A program made the position numbers and the translations under genes. Below the pieces are notes generated by a model. That model saw nothing but the letters and a program-made list of their open reading frames with translations, had not been told where the DNA came from and made no database searches. From Natrinema caseinilyticum (GTDB lineage: Archaea; Halobacteriota; Halobacteria; Halobacteriales; Natrialbaceae), in assembly GCF_024227435.1 (NCBI RefSeq), contig NZ_CP100445.1, positions 2,167,369-2,231,368 of the forward strand: a stretch of 64,000 nt of DNA, given 5' to 3'. Numbering within the stretch: the stretch's first letter is position 1; each line of letters starts with the position of its first letter. Positions 52,770-62,152 of the stretch are shown piece by piece.

Positions 52770-52772
52770 CAA

Positions 52773-53148
52773 ATTATACAGCGGACTTGTAATTAATAAA
52801 TATTTTCAATTTACATGCTATTTGGTGTAATCAATACAGCGTGTCATAGAATACGTCTCATACCCTCTCCCTCGCGATTTTAGAGCTTCCAATTCGCGTG
52901 TAATCCCATGCGAATCGGCAGTCATGAGTTTTGCTCGACATCGAGCCCGTGAATAATGCTCGTTGGGAACCAGTGTATGACACGTTCCGTTCCATCAACG
53001 AGATATAGTGGACGAATTAGCGGCGACGGGACGGGAAGACCGCCGTGCCCGCTCGGTTCGCGGGTCGGCACGACGGATACCAACACCGACTCCCCCGACC
53101 GCGCGTAAAGGGTGGCTTTTTATGGCAACCGTTCGTACGGCGACCTAT
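52773..53148. other. AT-rich intergenic region between the island and PCNA
   Basis: 376 nt. The left 100 nt are AT-rich and hold the island promoter. A 9-bp inverted repeat, CGTGTCATA at 52840-52848 and its complement at 52976-52984, spans 145 nt. The right end contains the PCNA TATA box (CTTTTTATGG, about 53116-53125). No gene was found. Confidence 0.45.
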
Positions 53149-53892
53149 ATGTTCAAGGCCATCGTGAGCGCCGAAACGCTCACCAGCGCGCTCGACTCGG
53201 TGAGCGTGCTGGTCGACGAGTGCAAGATCCACCTCGAGGAGGACGGCCTCGAAATCCGGGCCGTCGACCCCGCGAACGTCGGGATGGTCGACCTCTCGCT
53301 CGATTCGGCTGCGTTCGAGTCGTACGAAGCAGACGGCGGGCTACTCGGCGTCGACCTCTCGCGGCTGGAAGACATCGCTGGCATGGCCGAATCAGGCCAG
53401 CTCGTCCAGCTCGAACTCGACGAGGAGACCCGGAAACTCCACATCCAGATCGACGGTCTCGAGTACACGCTCGCACTCATCGACCCCGATTCGATCCGTC
53501 AGGAACCGGACATCCCGGATCTCGACCTCCCCGCGGAGGTCGTTCTGGAAGGCAAAGACGTCAATCGATCGGTGACGGCAGCCGACATGGTCAGCGATCA
53601 CATCGCACTCGGCGTCGACGAGGGCGAGGAGTTCTTCTACGTCAACGCGGAGGGTGACACCGACGACGTTCACCTCGAACTCACGCAGGAGGATCTGATC
53701 GACCTGCAGGTCGGCCCCGCGCACTCGCTGTTTTCGCTCGACTACCTCAAAGACATGAACAAGGCAATTCCCGCGGACACCGAGGTCACGCTGGATCTCG
53801 GCGAAGAGTTCCCCGTCAAGATCTACTTCGGGTTCGCGGAGGGACAGGGACAGGTCACGTACATGCTCGCACCGCGGATCCAGAGCGACTGA
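53149..53892 (+). CDS. pcn: DNA polymerase sliding clamp PCNA
   Basis: A 247-residue clamp subunit that forms a trimeric ring. It begins [19 protein letters not shown] and has the typical [16 protein letters not shown] and the interdomain connecting loop near [17 protein letters not shown]. The C-terminus, [12 protein letters not shown], holds the strand that receives PIP-box clients. ATG at 53149 is 24-33 nt after the TATA box. PriL is encoded 1.7 kb downstream. Confidence 0.96.
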   Translation: MFKAIVSAETLTSALDSVSVLVDECKIHLEEDGLEIRAVDPANVGMVDLSLDSAAFESYEADGGLLGVDLSRLEDIAGMAESGQLVQLELDEETRKLHIQIDGLEYTLALIDPDSIRQEPDIPDLDLPAEVVLEGKDVNRSVTAADMVSDHIALGVDEGEEFFYVNAEGDTDDVHLELTQEDLIDLQVGPAHSLFSLDYLKDMNKAIPADTEVTLDLGEEFPVKIYFGFAEGQGQVTYMLAPRIQSD

Positions 53893-53955
53893 CCGGTCGA
53901 CCGCGCTCGTCGCGGTCCGTAGGAGACGGCCCGTGTCGGACCGAACCGATCTTCT

Positions 53956-54369
53956 GTGTTGCTGTCTCTGTCGGCTCGATGTTCTCGAAACGAGAATACG
54001 GGAAGGCCAGCGGCTACCGGATCGGTCTCCGAACGCCGGCCCACGCCCTCCCGTGACGAATCGCCGGACGAAACGGAGTCACAGTCGGAATCAATCGAGT
54101 GGACGACGACGTTCGACACAGAGACCGAACGACCGACCAAGGCGACCGTCACCGCCGTTGCTGCCGCACTCGAGGCGAACCCGCTCGAGCTGTCACCGCT
54201 GTCCGACAGCGTCGATCCGGACGCGCTCGATTCGCTGATCGAACACGCCCAGCGGGAAGCCGATACCGGGACTCACGAAGTGTGGTTCTCTTACGAGGGG
54301 GTCGACGTCGGCGTCCGAAGCGACGGACGGATCCGGGTTCGAGACGCGACCGCGGCCGCGGTCGCGTGA
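53956..54369 (+). CDS. HalOD1 output-domain protein
   Basis: A 137-residue protein; residues about 45-130 are a HalOD1 domain (SIEWTTTFDTETERPTKATV, ALEANPLELSPLSDSVDPDA and GTHEVWFSYEGVDVGVRSDG). HalOD1 is a haloarchaeal domain predicted to act as output module of signalling proteins; it stands alone here. The start is uncertain: a GTG at 53956 is used; a later start closer to the domain is possible. Confidence 0.75.
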   Translation: MLLSLSARCSRNENTGRPAATGSVSERRPTPSRDESPDETESQSESIEWTTTFDTETERPTKATVTAVAAALEANPLELSPLSDSVDPDALDSLIEHAQREADTGTHEVWFSYEGVDVGVRSDGRIRVRDATAAAVA

Positions 54370-54459
54370 TATCCTCCCCGCGCCAAAGCGTCGTACCCGT
54401 CCTCACGGTGAGACGCTCCCGACGGAGAGGTGACGGTCCCCACCGATGCGTCACGTTCC

Positions 54460-55329
54460 TCAGTCGTGTTCGTCGAGGAAGGCGACGAGGTGGTCGTTCA
54501 CCCGGTCGTCGTCCTCGATGAAGAACAGGTGCGAGCCGCCCTCGACGAGTTCGAGACGACTATCCGGAATCTTCTCCGAGAGCAGGGTCGCGTTTTCGAC
54601 GGGGACGACGTCGTCGTTCGTCCCGTGGAGAACGAGCGTCGGGACGCGGAGGCCCTCGAGTCGATCGCTGACGTCGAAGTTCAAGACGGCGGCGGCCTGG
54701 GCCTCGCGGGCGGCCTCGCTCGCGTCTTGCTCGAGGCGCCACTCGATGATCCGGTCCATCAGGTGCGGGTTCCGATTGGTGAACCGCTCGTTGAACGCGG
54801 GTCGCATTCGATAGCGAATTTTCTCGCGCTCGCTCGCTCCGTCGGGCGTGTCGAACATGTGTTCTTGCGTGTCGTCGGGCACGGGTGCCGCGTCGGGCCC
54901 GCCGTGGCTCGTACAGCAAAGCGTCAGCGACTTCGCGCGGGTGTACTCCAGGGCGTACCGCTGGGCGATCATCCCGCCCATGCTCGCGCCGACGATGTGG
55001 GCGTCGTAGATCCCCGCGTTGTCGAGGACGGTCTCGAGGTCGGCAGCCAGGCCGCCGATCGAGTAGCCGGCGAGTTTCAAAATGACGAGCGCGCGAAGTT
55101 TCCCGGGTAGCCGCGGGACGAGCGGCGGCAACCCGACGTCCGATCGGCCGGTCCCCCGGTTGTCCGGGGCGACGACGTCGTAGTCGGACGCCACGGCCTC
55201 GCGCTGCCAGCGCCACATCCACCGACCGAATCCCAGCCCCTGGACGAAGACGACGGGTGCGGAGCCGTCGCCGTCGCTGTCCGCGCGCTCGTAGTAAATC
55301 GACACGCCGTCTCTCGTCGCCTGTGGCAT
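54460..55329 (-). CDS. Alpha/beta-hydrolase
   Basis: A 289-residue hydrolase. The oxyanion segment is FVQGLGFGRWMW, the nucleophile elbow GASMGGM (Ser), the catalytic Asp in HGTNDDVVP and the His in GGSHLFF. These give the Ser-Asp-His triad of esterase/haloalkane-dehalogenase-type folds. The substrate is unknown. The ATG at 55329 was chosen since the family begins near TRDGVSIYYE. Confidence 0.9.
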   Translation of the reverse strand: MPQATRDGVSIYYERADSDGDGSAPVVFVQGLGFGRWMWRWQREAVASDYDVVAPDNRGTGRSDVGLPPLVPRLPGKLRALVILKLAGYSIGGLAADLETVLDNAGIYDAHIVGASMGGMIAQRYALEYTRAKSLTLCCTSHGGPDAAPVPDDTQEHMFDTPDGASEREKIRYRMRPAFNERFTNRNPHLMDRIIEWRLEQDASEAAREAQAAAVLNFDVSDRLEGLRVPTLVLHGTNDDVVPVENATLLSEKIPDSRLELVEGGSHLFFIEDDDRVNDHLVAFLDEHD

Positions 55330-55551
55330 ATCTCGAGTGTCGAGTCGAACACCCTTGAAATCGATCATCGAGGCGGACGACGCCACTGCGACGGGCGTCG
55401 ACCGTTCCGCTCGAGCCGATAGTCCGATCGTATCACCGCTCCGACGGTCGACGCGTGGGGTTGGTCCCCGGTTTCGATCGACCCATCGAACTCGACGCGA
55501 TCGGTCGCTTTAAGGGAGCATTGTGCTAACCAGCGCGTTTATCCCGCCTCA

Positions 55552-55566
55552 GTAATACTGTATTAC
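55552..55566. promoter_or_regulatory. 15-bp perfect palindrome at the priL start
   Basis: GTAATACTGTATTAC is a perfect 7-1-7 palindrome ending 2 nt before the priL ATG at 55569. A TATA-like GTTTATC lies at about 55537-55543. The palindrome therefore covers the presumed start of transcription, as a repressor site would. Confidence 0.6.
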
Positions 55567-55568
55567 CG

Positions 55569-56657
55569 ATGCATCGACTGCACGCCCGATACCCGTTTCT
55601 CGAGGCCGCTCGCGAATCCGTCGCGACGGAGGCGGTCGATCTGGCGACCGTCGTCGAGCAGGATCGGGCGGTCGTCGACCGCGCCCGGCAACGAATTGTG
55701 ACCGCGCTCGAGGAGGGCGACACCGGAGGGCCACACCGCGATCATCGAATCGAGTTGCTCTCGTACCCGGTCGCACGGGTGCTCGTTTCCATGGTCGAGG
55801 AACGGGTCCTCGTTCGGAAGTACGCCCGTGCGGAGGCCGAAACGGCCTACGACCGCTTCACCGCCGATATGGCGGATACGACCGAACTGAAAAGCGTCGA
55901 ATCGGCGGATCTGGAACTGGACGCGTTGCTCGCCGAGTTCGAGTTGCAGGGCGGGATAAACGAAACGGACGCGGGCTATCGGATCGACGTCGGGACGTAC
56001 CTGCCGCTTTCCGAAGATCTGTGGGGCGACGAGTGGCGGCTCGTGAACCGACCGCTTTCCGCGGGCGAGGTTCCCGTCGACGAGGACGAACTACTCACGT
56101 TGCTCCGGGAAGCGATCCGGGACCGCATCGAGGACGGGCTGCCGTTCGACGTCCCGGACGCAATCGCGACCGCTCTCGAGGACGAGGCCGCCGAAATCCG
56201 CGACGTCCTGGCGGATCTCGAGTTGACCCGCGAGATCGACACCGTCGTGCCGGATCTCTTTCCGCCGTGTATGAAAGCCCTCCTCGATCAGATCCAGAAG
56301 GGCGAACACCTGGCTCACCACTCCCGGTTCGCGATCACCGCCTTCCTCTCGAGCATCGGGATGACGACGGATCAGATCGTCGAACTCTACCGCGTGAACT
56401 CGTCGTTCGGCGAGGAGATGACCCGCTACCAGACCGACCACATTCGCGGGGAGACCTCGCCGACGGAGTACTCGCCGCCGTCCTGTGCGACGATGCAGTC
56501 CTACGGGGACTGCGTCAACAAGGACGATCTCTGCGAGCAAATTCCGCATCCGATGGCCTACTACGAAGAACGGATCGACGACGCCGACGACGACGAGATC
56601 GAAGACTGGCGGGAGCGGACCGACGAGAGCGAAAACGGTGCCGCAAGCGGCGACTAA
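55569..56657 (+). CDS. priL: DNA primase large subunit PriL
   Basis: A 362-residue archaeal primase large subunit. The [4Fe-4S] cysteines are at 234 (FPPCMKALL), 306, 315 and 322 (PPSCATMQSYGDC and LCEQIPHP), the usual set of four. The iron-sulfur domain helps initiation of RNA primers with PriS, not in this window. PCNA lies close by on the same strand. The palindrome at the start suggests specific transcriptional control. Confidence 0.95.
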   Translation: MHRLHARYPFLEAARESVATEAVDLATVVEQDRAVVDRARQRIVTALEEGDTGGPHRDHRIELLSYPVARVLVSMVEERVLVRKYARAEAETAYDRFTADMADTTELKSVESADLELDALLAEFELQGGINETDAGYRIDVGTYLPLSEDLWGDEWRLVNRPLSAGEVPVDEDELLTLLREAIRDRIEDGLPFDVPDAIATALEDEAAEIRDVLADLELTREIDTVVPDLFPPCMKALLDQIQKGEHLAHHSRFAITAFLSSIGMTTDQIVELYRVNSSFGEEMTRYQTDHIRGETSPTEYSPPSCATMQSYGDCVNKDDLCEQIPHPMAYYEERIDDADDDEIEDWRERTDESENGAASGD

Positions 56658-56707
56658 CTGCGTTCGACGCGACGATACGCCGGCCGTCACGATCGGACGC
56701 GCCCGCG

Positions 56708-57103
56708 TTACCGCCGAAACGGGTCGTCGGACAGATCGGCGGCCCGTTGCCGAACGTCGTCCAGCGCGCGTTCCTGTTCGCCGCGGGTGAGACCGCCGCG
56801 GGTGAGACCGCCGGATTCGGCGTGTCGTCCGTCGTACTGTTCGGACGGGATCGAGTTCCAGACGCTCGAGTCCGCATCGCCCCCGTTGCCGGTATCCGTC
56901 GGTGTGGGCCGCCGTCGCAGCGATGTAATCGTCCCGGCGAGTCCGATCAATACCGCCACTGCACCGACTGCGGGAGTAACGGTGGCGGAAGCCGAAACGC
57001 GAGCGACCAGCAGCGACCCGGCCACCAGCACCACGACGAAACCGAGAACGAGAAGCGGCCCAGATCGACGTGACGGTCCGGATTCGGAGTCTGAACGGCC
57101 CAT
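56708..57103 (-). CDS. Haloarchaeal two-helix membrane protein with repeat-bearing tail
   Basis: A 131-residue protein. Two hydrophobic helices (about 17-35 and 44-60: LLVLGFVVVLVAGSLLVARV, PAVGAVAVLIGLAGTI) are followed by a soluble tail with Asp/Ser-rich spacer and a charged helix (ERALDDVRQRAADLSDDPFR). The tail contains a short duplication GLTRGGLTRG that is also a direct DNA repeat. No function known. The ATG at 57103 starts right before the first helix. Confidence 0.65.
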   Translation of the reverse strand: MGRSDSESGPSRRSGPLLVLGFVVVLVAGSLLVARVSASATVTPAVGAVAVLIGLAGTITSLRRRPTPTDTGNGGDADSSVWNSIPSEQYDGRHAESGGLTRGGLTRGEQERALDDVRQRAADLSDDPFRR

Positions 57104-57146
57104 AGGAAACGTCAGGAGACCAACGTGAAAAGCGTGCCGACGTCCG

Positions 57147-57392
57147 TCAGAACGTGCCGCCGTTGGGTTCGAGGCCGTCTTCCGGTTCGTTGAGCATGTA
57201 GGCCAGGCCGATTCCGACCGCGGTGAGCAGCAGGATGAAACCGGCGATGACCCAGACGAGCATCCAGCCGCCCTCGGGCGAGAGCGTGCTGTCGATTCCG
57301 TAGGTTGAACCGACGTAAACCATGGCGGCGAGCATGAAGAGGACGGCACCCACGGAGACGACGATTTCGATGATCTGTTCGCGATCGAGCAT
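57147..57392 (-). CDS. Small two-helix membrane protein
   Basis: An 81-residue protein with two helices (EIVVSVGAVLFMLAAMVYVG and WMLVWVIAGFILLLTAVGIG), a Tyr-Met-Leu and an acidic end. It lies 43 nt upstream of the preceding membrane protein in the same direction, so they are likely one transcription unit. Function unknown. Confidence 0.7.
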   Translation of the reverse strand: MLDREQIIEIVVSVGAVLFMLAAMVYVGSTYGIDSTLSPEGGWMLVWVIAGFILLLTAVGIGLAYMLNEPEDGLEPNGGTF

Positions 57393-57599
57393 TGTCGGGT
57401 CGATTTCGCCGGACGCGTGAAAAGCGCTTCGAAGGGGTGGTGAGACGACGGGTCGTGAAACCGCACGCTCTCCGGGGGCGCGACGGCAGTTCCGTCGTAT
57501 AAATGCGCCACCTGAACACGCAGGCGCGCCCGTTATTTCGCTCGAGTCCCTACCCACGTCGAATAGCCAGCCGATCAGCGAATCTCGCTCGACGCACCT

Positions 57600-58232
57600 A
57601 TGAAAACAACAGCGTCACCGAAAGCACCCCTTCCAGCACCGTCGACCGACCATCTCACGAGGCGGTCCCGCCGAGCGCGCACCGAACCGATGTCGGTGTT
57701 GCCCCTCGGCGACGGACTCTACGAGGTCGAGTCCGCGAGCGATCACACCTACCTCGTCGATCTCGAGGGCGGGCGATGCACCTGTCCGGACCACGTCTTC
57801 CGCGACGCTCGCTGCAAGCACATCAGGCGGGTGGCGATGGAGATCACGGAGGGTCGAACCCCGCCGCCTGGCGAGATCGCCGTCGACTGTCACGACTGCG
57901 GCGAGACGATCTTCGTCGACGAGGAACGGACAGCACCCTTCTACTGCGAGACACACGAGATCTTCCCGGGCGATTCCGTCGTCGACCGCGAGACGGGCGA
58001 CCGCCTCACCGTCGTCGACGTCTCGGAACTCCGAGCCGACGCCGTCGAGATCGGAGCGGCCGACACCACCGTCGCCGGCTACGCGACGAACGAGAACTAC
58101 GAGCCGAACGTCCCCGTCGTCGGCGCGGTCTACCCTCACGCGCACGTCGCTCGAAACGGCGTCGTTCCCTCGTCGCTGAAGGTGTACGTCTTCCCGCGGA
58201 CGCGGCTCGAACGCGAGGTTCGAACGAAGTGA
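57600..58232 (+). CDS. SWIM zinc-finger protein
   Basis: A 210-residue protein. The SWIM finger C-x-C-x(n)-C-x-H is seen in GRCTCPDHVFRDARCKHIRR. A second Cys pair (CHDCGETIFVDEE with FYCETHEIF) follows, so two zinc sites are likely. SWIM domains bind DNA or protein; the exact role is unknown. A 9-bp hairpin (58213-58221 with 58233-58241) straddles the stop codon and may slow transcription. Confidence 0.82.
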   Translation: MKTTASPKAPLPAPSTDHLTRRSRRARTEPMSVLPLGDGLYEVESASDHTYLVDLEGGRCTCPDHVFRDARCKHIRRVAMEITEGRTPPPGEIAVDCHDCGETIFVDEERTAPFYCETHEIFPGDSVVDRETGDRLTVVDVSELRADAVEIGAADTTVAGYATNENYEPNVPVVGAVYPHAHVARNGVVPSSLKVYVFPRTRLEREVRTK

Positions 58233-58241
58233 GAACCTCGC
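58213..58241. repeat. Hairpin across the stop of the SWIM gene
   Basis: Arms GCGAGGTTC and GAACCTCGC separated by 11 nt. A second perfect 7-bp hairpin (GCGAGAC, loop TGAC) lies at 58289-58306. The 268-nt gap to the acyl-CoA dehydrogenase has no gene. The units resemble the hairpins within the mutS-like gene in composition (GCGAG core). Confidence 0.5.
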
Positions 58242-58500
58242 GAAGGTGAGCGGGGAGGAACGACCCGCGAACGCGATGTTCGAACAGTGCGAGACTGACG
58301 TCTCGCGGGCCGTTCGCGCGAAGACGAGTGAGAGCCTCGACGTGGTCCGAACGATGCGAGACCCTCACAGCGGGAAGCGGGTCGACCGAGGGCGGCCGGT
58401 GTCGCCGACGTGGACACCGCTACGCCACTCGAAACGGCCTCCAACGCACCGCGAGTTGACACCGACCGTTTTCTTGTGGGCTGCGATCGACGATCTAGGT

Positions 58501-60390
58501 ATGGGCACGGGTATCGACTACGGCGATCTCGACGAAGGACGGCACGTGAACTACTGGACGTTCGATCGCACGCTCCAGCGCGAGCTTCGTCGGGTGTACG
58601 ACCCCGCGGACTTCGAGTGGGCCGAACCCCGGCTCGAGGAGTTCGGTGAGCTGATCGGCCACACCGTCGCGGATAACGCCGATTACGTCGACGACCACGG
58701 GCCGGAACTCGAGACCTACGACGAGTACGGCGACGTGCAGAACTTCGTCCGGTACCCCGCCGAACAGCGCGAGAACGATCGGGCGGTCTACGAGGCGGGC
58801 ATCGTCGCCGACGCGTTCGAGGCTCCGCCCGGCCGCGACGAGCCGTTGCCGTTCAGCCACTTCCTCGCGATGTTGCACCTGGTATCGTACGCCGACGCGG
58901 GATTCGGCTGTCCGGTCGCGATGACCGCCGGTTCGGCGCTCGTCCTCGAGCGCTTCGACGGCGGCGTCTCCGGAAGCGACGGGACTGGAGGGTCGTCAGA
59001 GCCACGGTCCGACGGCGATCTCGAGGCCTACTATCGGGGACTCGTCAGCCGCGACTACGACGGGCTCATCGAGGGGGCGATGTTCCTCACCGAAGAGCAA
59101 GGCGGCAGCGACGTGGGTGCGAACGAAACGACGGCGCGATACGACGACCAGGCCGATTGCTGGCGACTCACCGGCGAGAAGTGGTTCTGTTCGAATATCG
59201 ACGCCGAGGGGACGCTCGCGCTCGCCCGGACCGAAGACGCGCCGGCGGGGACCGACGGGCTCTCGATGTTCCTCGTTCCCCACGGCGACCCCGACGGGGG
59301 AGTCCTGACCAAAGGTGACCGCCGGGAGTTCGAGGGTGCACCGCCGGGAGACGCACTCAACGACCAGCTGTACCGGCGGCTGAAGGACAAACTGGGGACG
59401 ATCGCCGTCCCGACCGGCGAAGTCGAGTTCGACGACACGAAGGCGTTCCTCGTCGGCGAGCGGGAGGCCGGCTTCAGACAGATGACCGAGATGCTCAACT
59501 TAGAACGGCTCGCGAACGCCGCCGCCTCCTGTGGCGTCATGGGCCGAGCCCTCCTCGAGAGCAGGGTCCAGGCCGCCACCCGCGAAGCCTTCGGAAAGAC
59601 GATCGACGAGTTCCCGCTGATGCGAGCGGACCTCGTCGACATGACCGTCGACTACGAGGCCGCGACGGCGTACGTCGCCGAAGTCGGCCGATTGTTTTCG
59701 GAGCGCGAGCGAGCGAGACGGAACGGTGACTCGAGCGACGAGACCGACGACGAGTACCGACTGCTCCGGCTGTTGATCCCGATCGCCAAACTCCGAACGG
59801 GCAGGATGGCCGTCGACACCGCCTCCTACGCCATGGAGATCCAGGGCGGAAACGGCTACGTCGACGACTTCGTGACCAACCGCCTGCTCCGAGACGCGCA
59901 GGTACTGCCGATCTGGGAGGGGACGGAGAACGTCCTCTCGCTGGACGTGATCCGGGCCATGGAGCGCGAGCGTGCCCACGAGCCGTTCGTGCAGGCGATC
60001 GAGGAGCGACTCGAGGCCGTCACCCATCCGGCGCTCGCGGACGCGGCCGACACGGTCGCCGCGGAGTACGAGGAGTTGACGGCGGCACTCGTGGCGCTGG
60101 CCGACGCGGATCCCGACTACGCCCAGCTCTCCGCAAAGCGCCTCGCACACTACGTCTTCGAGGTGTTTACCGCCGCGCTGTTGCTCGAAGAAGCGCAATC
60201 CGACCTCGAGGACGGCGACGGCCGAACCGCACTCGTCGCGCGGCGGTTCGTCACGACGGAACTCGAGACGCGCGAGGCGCGGGGAATCACCGGCGGCGAC
60301 CGGGCCGCCCTCGAGGCGTTCGAGCCGATCGTCCACCACGTACCGGTCGACCCCGAAACGGTCGCGGACGCAGTGACGGCCGACGATTGA
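58501..60390 (+). CDS. Acyl-CoA dehydrogenase (AidB-like)
   Basis: A 629-residue FAD-dependent acyl-CoA dehydrogenase of the large AidB-type branch. The FAD/substrate stretch MFLTEEQGGSDVGANETTA, WRLTGEKWFCSN and LNLERLANAAASCGVMGRAL are family hallmarks; MEIQGGNGYVDDFVTNRLLR is the C-terminal motif. The ATG at 58501 was chosen because the upstream frame has no conserved sequence. The stop is inside the first copy of the downstream 31-bp tandem repeat. Confidence 0.92.
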   Translation: MGTGIDYGDLDEGRHVNYWTFDRTLQRELRRVYDPADFEWAEPRLEEFGELIGHTVADNADYVDDHGPELETYDEYGDVQNFVRYPAEQRENDRAVYEAGIVADAFEAPPGRDEPLPFSHFLAMLHLVSYADAGFGCPVAMTAGSALVLERFDGGVSGSDGTGGSSEPRSDGDLEAYYRGLVSRDYDGLIEGAMFLTEEQGGSDVGANETTARYDDQADCWRLTGEKWFCSNIDAEGTLALARTEDAPAGTDGLSMFLVPHGDPDGGVLTKGDRREFEGAPPGDALNDQLYRRLKDKLGTIAVPTGEVEFDDTKAFLVGEREAGFRQMTEMLNLERLANAAASCGVMGRALLESRVQAATREAFGKTIDEFPLMRADLVDMTVDYEAATAYVAEVGRLFSERERARRNGDSSDETDDEYRLLRLLIPIAKLRTGRMAVDTASYAMEIQGGNGYVDDFVTNRLLRDAQVLPIWEGTENVLSLDVIRAMERERAHEPFVQAIEERLEAVTHPALADAADTVAAEYEELTAALVALADADPDYAQLSAKRLAHYVFEVFTAALLLEEAQSDLEDGDGRTALVARRFVTTELETREARGITGGDRAALEAFEPIVHHVPVDPETVADAVTADD

Positions 60391-60530
60391 AGAGAGCGGT
60401 CCGGTGATGGCCGACGATTGAAGAGAGCGGTCCGGTGATGGCCGACGATTGAAGAGAGCGGTCCGGTGACGGCCGACGATTGAAGAGAGCGGTCCGGTGA
60501 CGGCCGACGATTGAAGAGTGAAGAGGCCGG
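60375..60530. repeat. 31-bp tandem repeat, about five copies, seeded by the gene end
   Basis: Units start at 60375, 60406, 60437, 60468 and 60499, with exact 31-nt spacing. Each begins GACGGCCGACGATTGA or GATGGCCGACGATTGA, followed by AGAGAGCGGTCCGGT. The last is partial and degenerates into a similar GAAGAGGCCGGTCC. The first copy contains the last four codons and stop of the acyl-CoA dehydrogenase, so the gene end was amplified. Every copy carries the in-frame TGA. Confidence 0.9.
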
Positions 60531-60607
60531 TCCGACGACGGCCGCGCATCCGTGTCACCCCGAACGGGTCTCGGTTCGGCGGATCGAGGTCCGGGTCGAC
60601 CGGCCGA

Positions 60608-61132
60608 CTAGTCGAGCAGTTCCGCGGCTTCTTCGGCGTCCATCACGCCCTGTGCCACCGCGTTCAGCACGCGGATGATTTCCTCGTCCGGGCCGGTCTC
60701 AGTCGCGTCGTCGCCGACCTCGTCGAGGGTGACTTTCTCGGATCGACCGGCGAATTCGGCGAAGTCGACTCCCTCGGCGAGCGCCGTCTCCTTCTTGACG
60801 CGGTAGTTACCGCCGTCGGTGACGTGGAGATCGGCGGGATGGAAGAAGTACCAGTCCTCGCGGTCGAAGCGGACGCCGATCCGGGGTTTCGCGCCGAAAT
60901 TCTGCGCGAAGTAGATCAGCGCTTCGACCTCTTCGCCGGTGAGATAGATGGGGTCGCCGGAACTCGATTTCGCCTCGATCGCGTAGAACCGCTCGCCGTC
61001 GCCCGCGAGGACGTCCGGGAGTTCCCGTTCGGTCGCGGAACCGCTCGCGGGCGCACGCATCACAGCGAAACCGGCCTCGTCGAGCGCGTTGACGAGTTCG
61101 CGTTCGCGGCGGTCGCCCTTCGCCTGGGACAT
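60608..61132 (-). CDS. hjc: Holliday junction resolvase Hjc
   Basis: A 174-residue archaeal Hjc. The nuclease fold residues are visible: Glu in [13 protein letters not shown], the Asp in [11 protein letters not shown] and E-x-K in [12 protein letters not shown]. This restriction-endonuclease-like dimer cuts four-way junctions. The C-terminal 35 residues beyond the core (about 135-174) are an acidic extension common in haloarchaea. The ATG at 61132 starts the family ([10 protein letters not shown]). Confidence 0.94.
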   Translation of the reverse strand: MSQAKGDRRERELVNALDEAGFAVMRAPASGSATERELPDVLAGDGERFYAIEAKSSSGDPIYLTGEEVEALIYFAQNFGAKPRIGVRFDREDWYFFHPADLHVTDGGNYRVKKETALAEGVDFAEFAGRSEKVTLDEVGDDATETGPDEEIIRVLNAVAQGVMDAEEAAELLD

Positions 61133-61205
61133 ACCCGTTTCTCTCCTCCGGCCGATAATAAAAGAACGGACCCGAACCGCCGACGCCGTCCGTGCGGACG
61201 TCAGA

Positions 61206-62033
61206 TCAGAACGGAAGTGACATTGCAGTGATGAGACCGACGGTATCGGCCAGGAGCGACGTCGACTGTTCTGCCGTCTCGAGGTCGTACTCGAGGGCGA
61301 TATACACCAGGCCGAACTGGACGCCGTTGAAGACGGCGTGGGCGGCGATCGGGACCAGCAGGTTGTCCGTTTTCGCGTAGAGGAATCCGAAAATGGCGGC
61401 GCCGCCCATGACGACGGCGACCGGGACGGCGGTCGCGAGCAGCGACTCCGAGAGCGCGGCGTAAACCGGGAAGTGTATCAGGCCGAAGATGACGCTCGCG
61501 ATGGCGACCGCCTCTAACCGTGAGAAGGCATCGTAGAGCCGTTTCTGGACGACGTTCCGGTAGAGAAACTCTTCGGCGGGCGCGTTGAAGACGAAGACGA
61601 TGGCGATCATGACGAGGATCATCGTCTGGTCGTTCCCGATGTAGGTCGAGACCTGGTTCTCCGCGGACGGCAGCGAGAGGAACTGGACGACCAGACTGAT
61701 CAGGATGTAAAACGCGATCCCGCCACCGATGCCGGCGAGAACGTAGCGCCACTCCCTTCTCGTCGGCCAGCGGAGATCGACGTACGACCAGCCCCGACCA
61801 GTGACGGCAAGATAGATGCCACCGGCGACGAAGAACCCGACGAATCCGAGGATCAACACGGCCGCGCGACTCGCGATCGACGTCTCCGTCGGTGCGGTCG
61901 CGAGGGCGGGATCGAGCAGGAACGCCGGCAGGGTCGTCACTTGCTGGGCAACGATGCCGAAGATTGCCAGTCCGACGGCGACGAGCGTCGAGTGGATCGG
62001 CCCATCGGTCCGGCGACGTGTAAACGCGGCCAT
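61206..62033 (-). CDS. CPBP-family intramembrane metalloprotease
   Basis: A 275-residue membrane protein, about eight helices. The CPBP (Abi) motifs are [11 protein letters not shown] (EExxxR), [10 protein letters not shown] (FxxxH) and AHAVFNGVQ (HxxxN). Members cleave prenylated or membrane peptides; the substrate is unknown. It lies between hjc and the regulatory gene, all on the minus strand, with gaps of 73 and 119 nt. Confidence 0.9.
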   Translation of the reverse strand: MAAFTRRRTDGPIHSTLVAVGLAIFGIVAQQVTTLPAFLLDPALATAPTETSIASRAAVLILGFVGFFVAGGIYLAVTGRGWSYVDLRWPTRREWRYVLAGIGGGIAFYILISLVVQFLSLPSAENQVSTYIGNDQTMILVMIAIVFVFNAPAEEFLYRNVVQKRLYDAFSRLEAVAIASVIFGLIHFPVYAALSESLLATAVPVAVVMGGAAIFGFLYAKTDNLLVPIAAHAVFNGVQFGLVYIALEYDLETAEQSTSLLADTVGLITAMSLPF

Positions 62034-62152
62034 AGAGACGATACGGACAGCGGGCCCTTGGGCGTTCCCGTCCGGTGCGCCCGGTTCGGCCCGCCGCGTT
62101 CGATCTCGGTGCCATCCCGTCCGCGGCCCCGGACAGTCTGTCTCGGTGCCGT

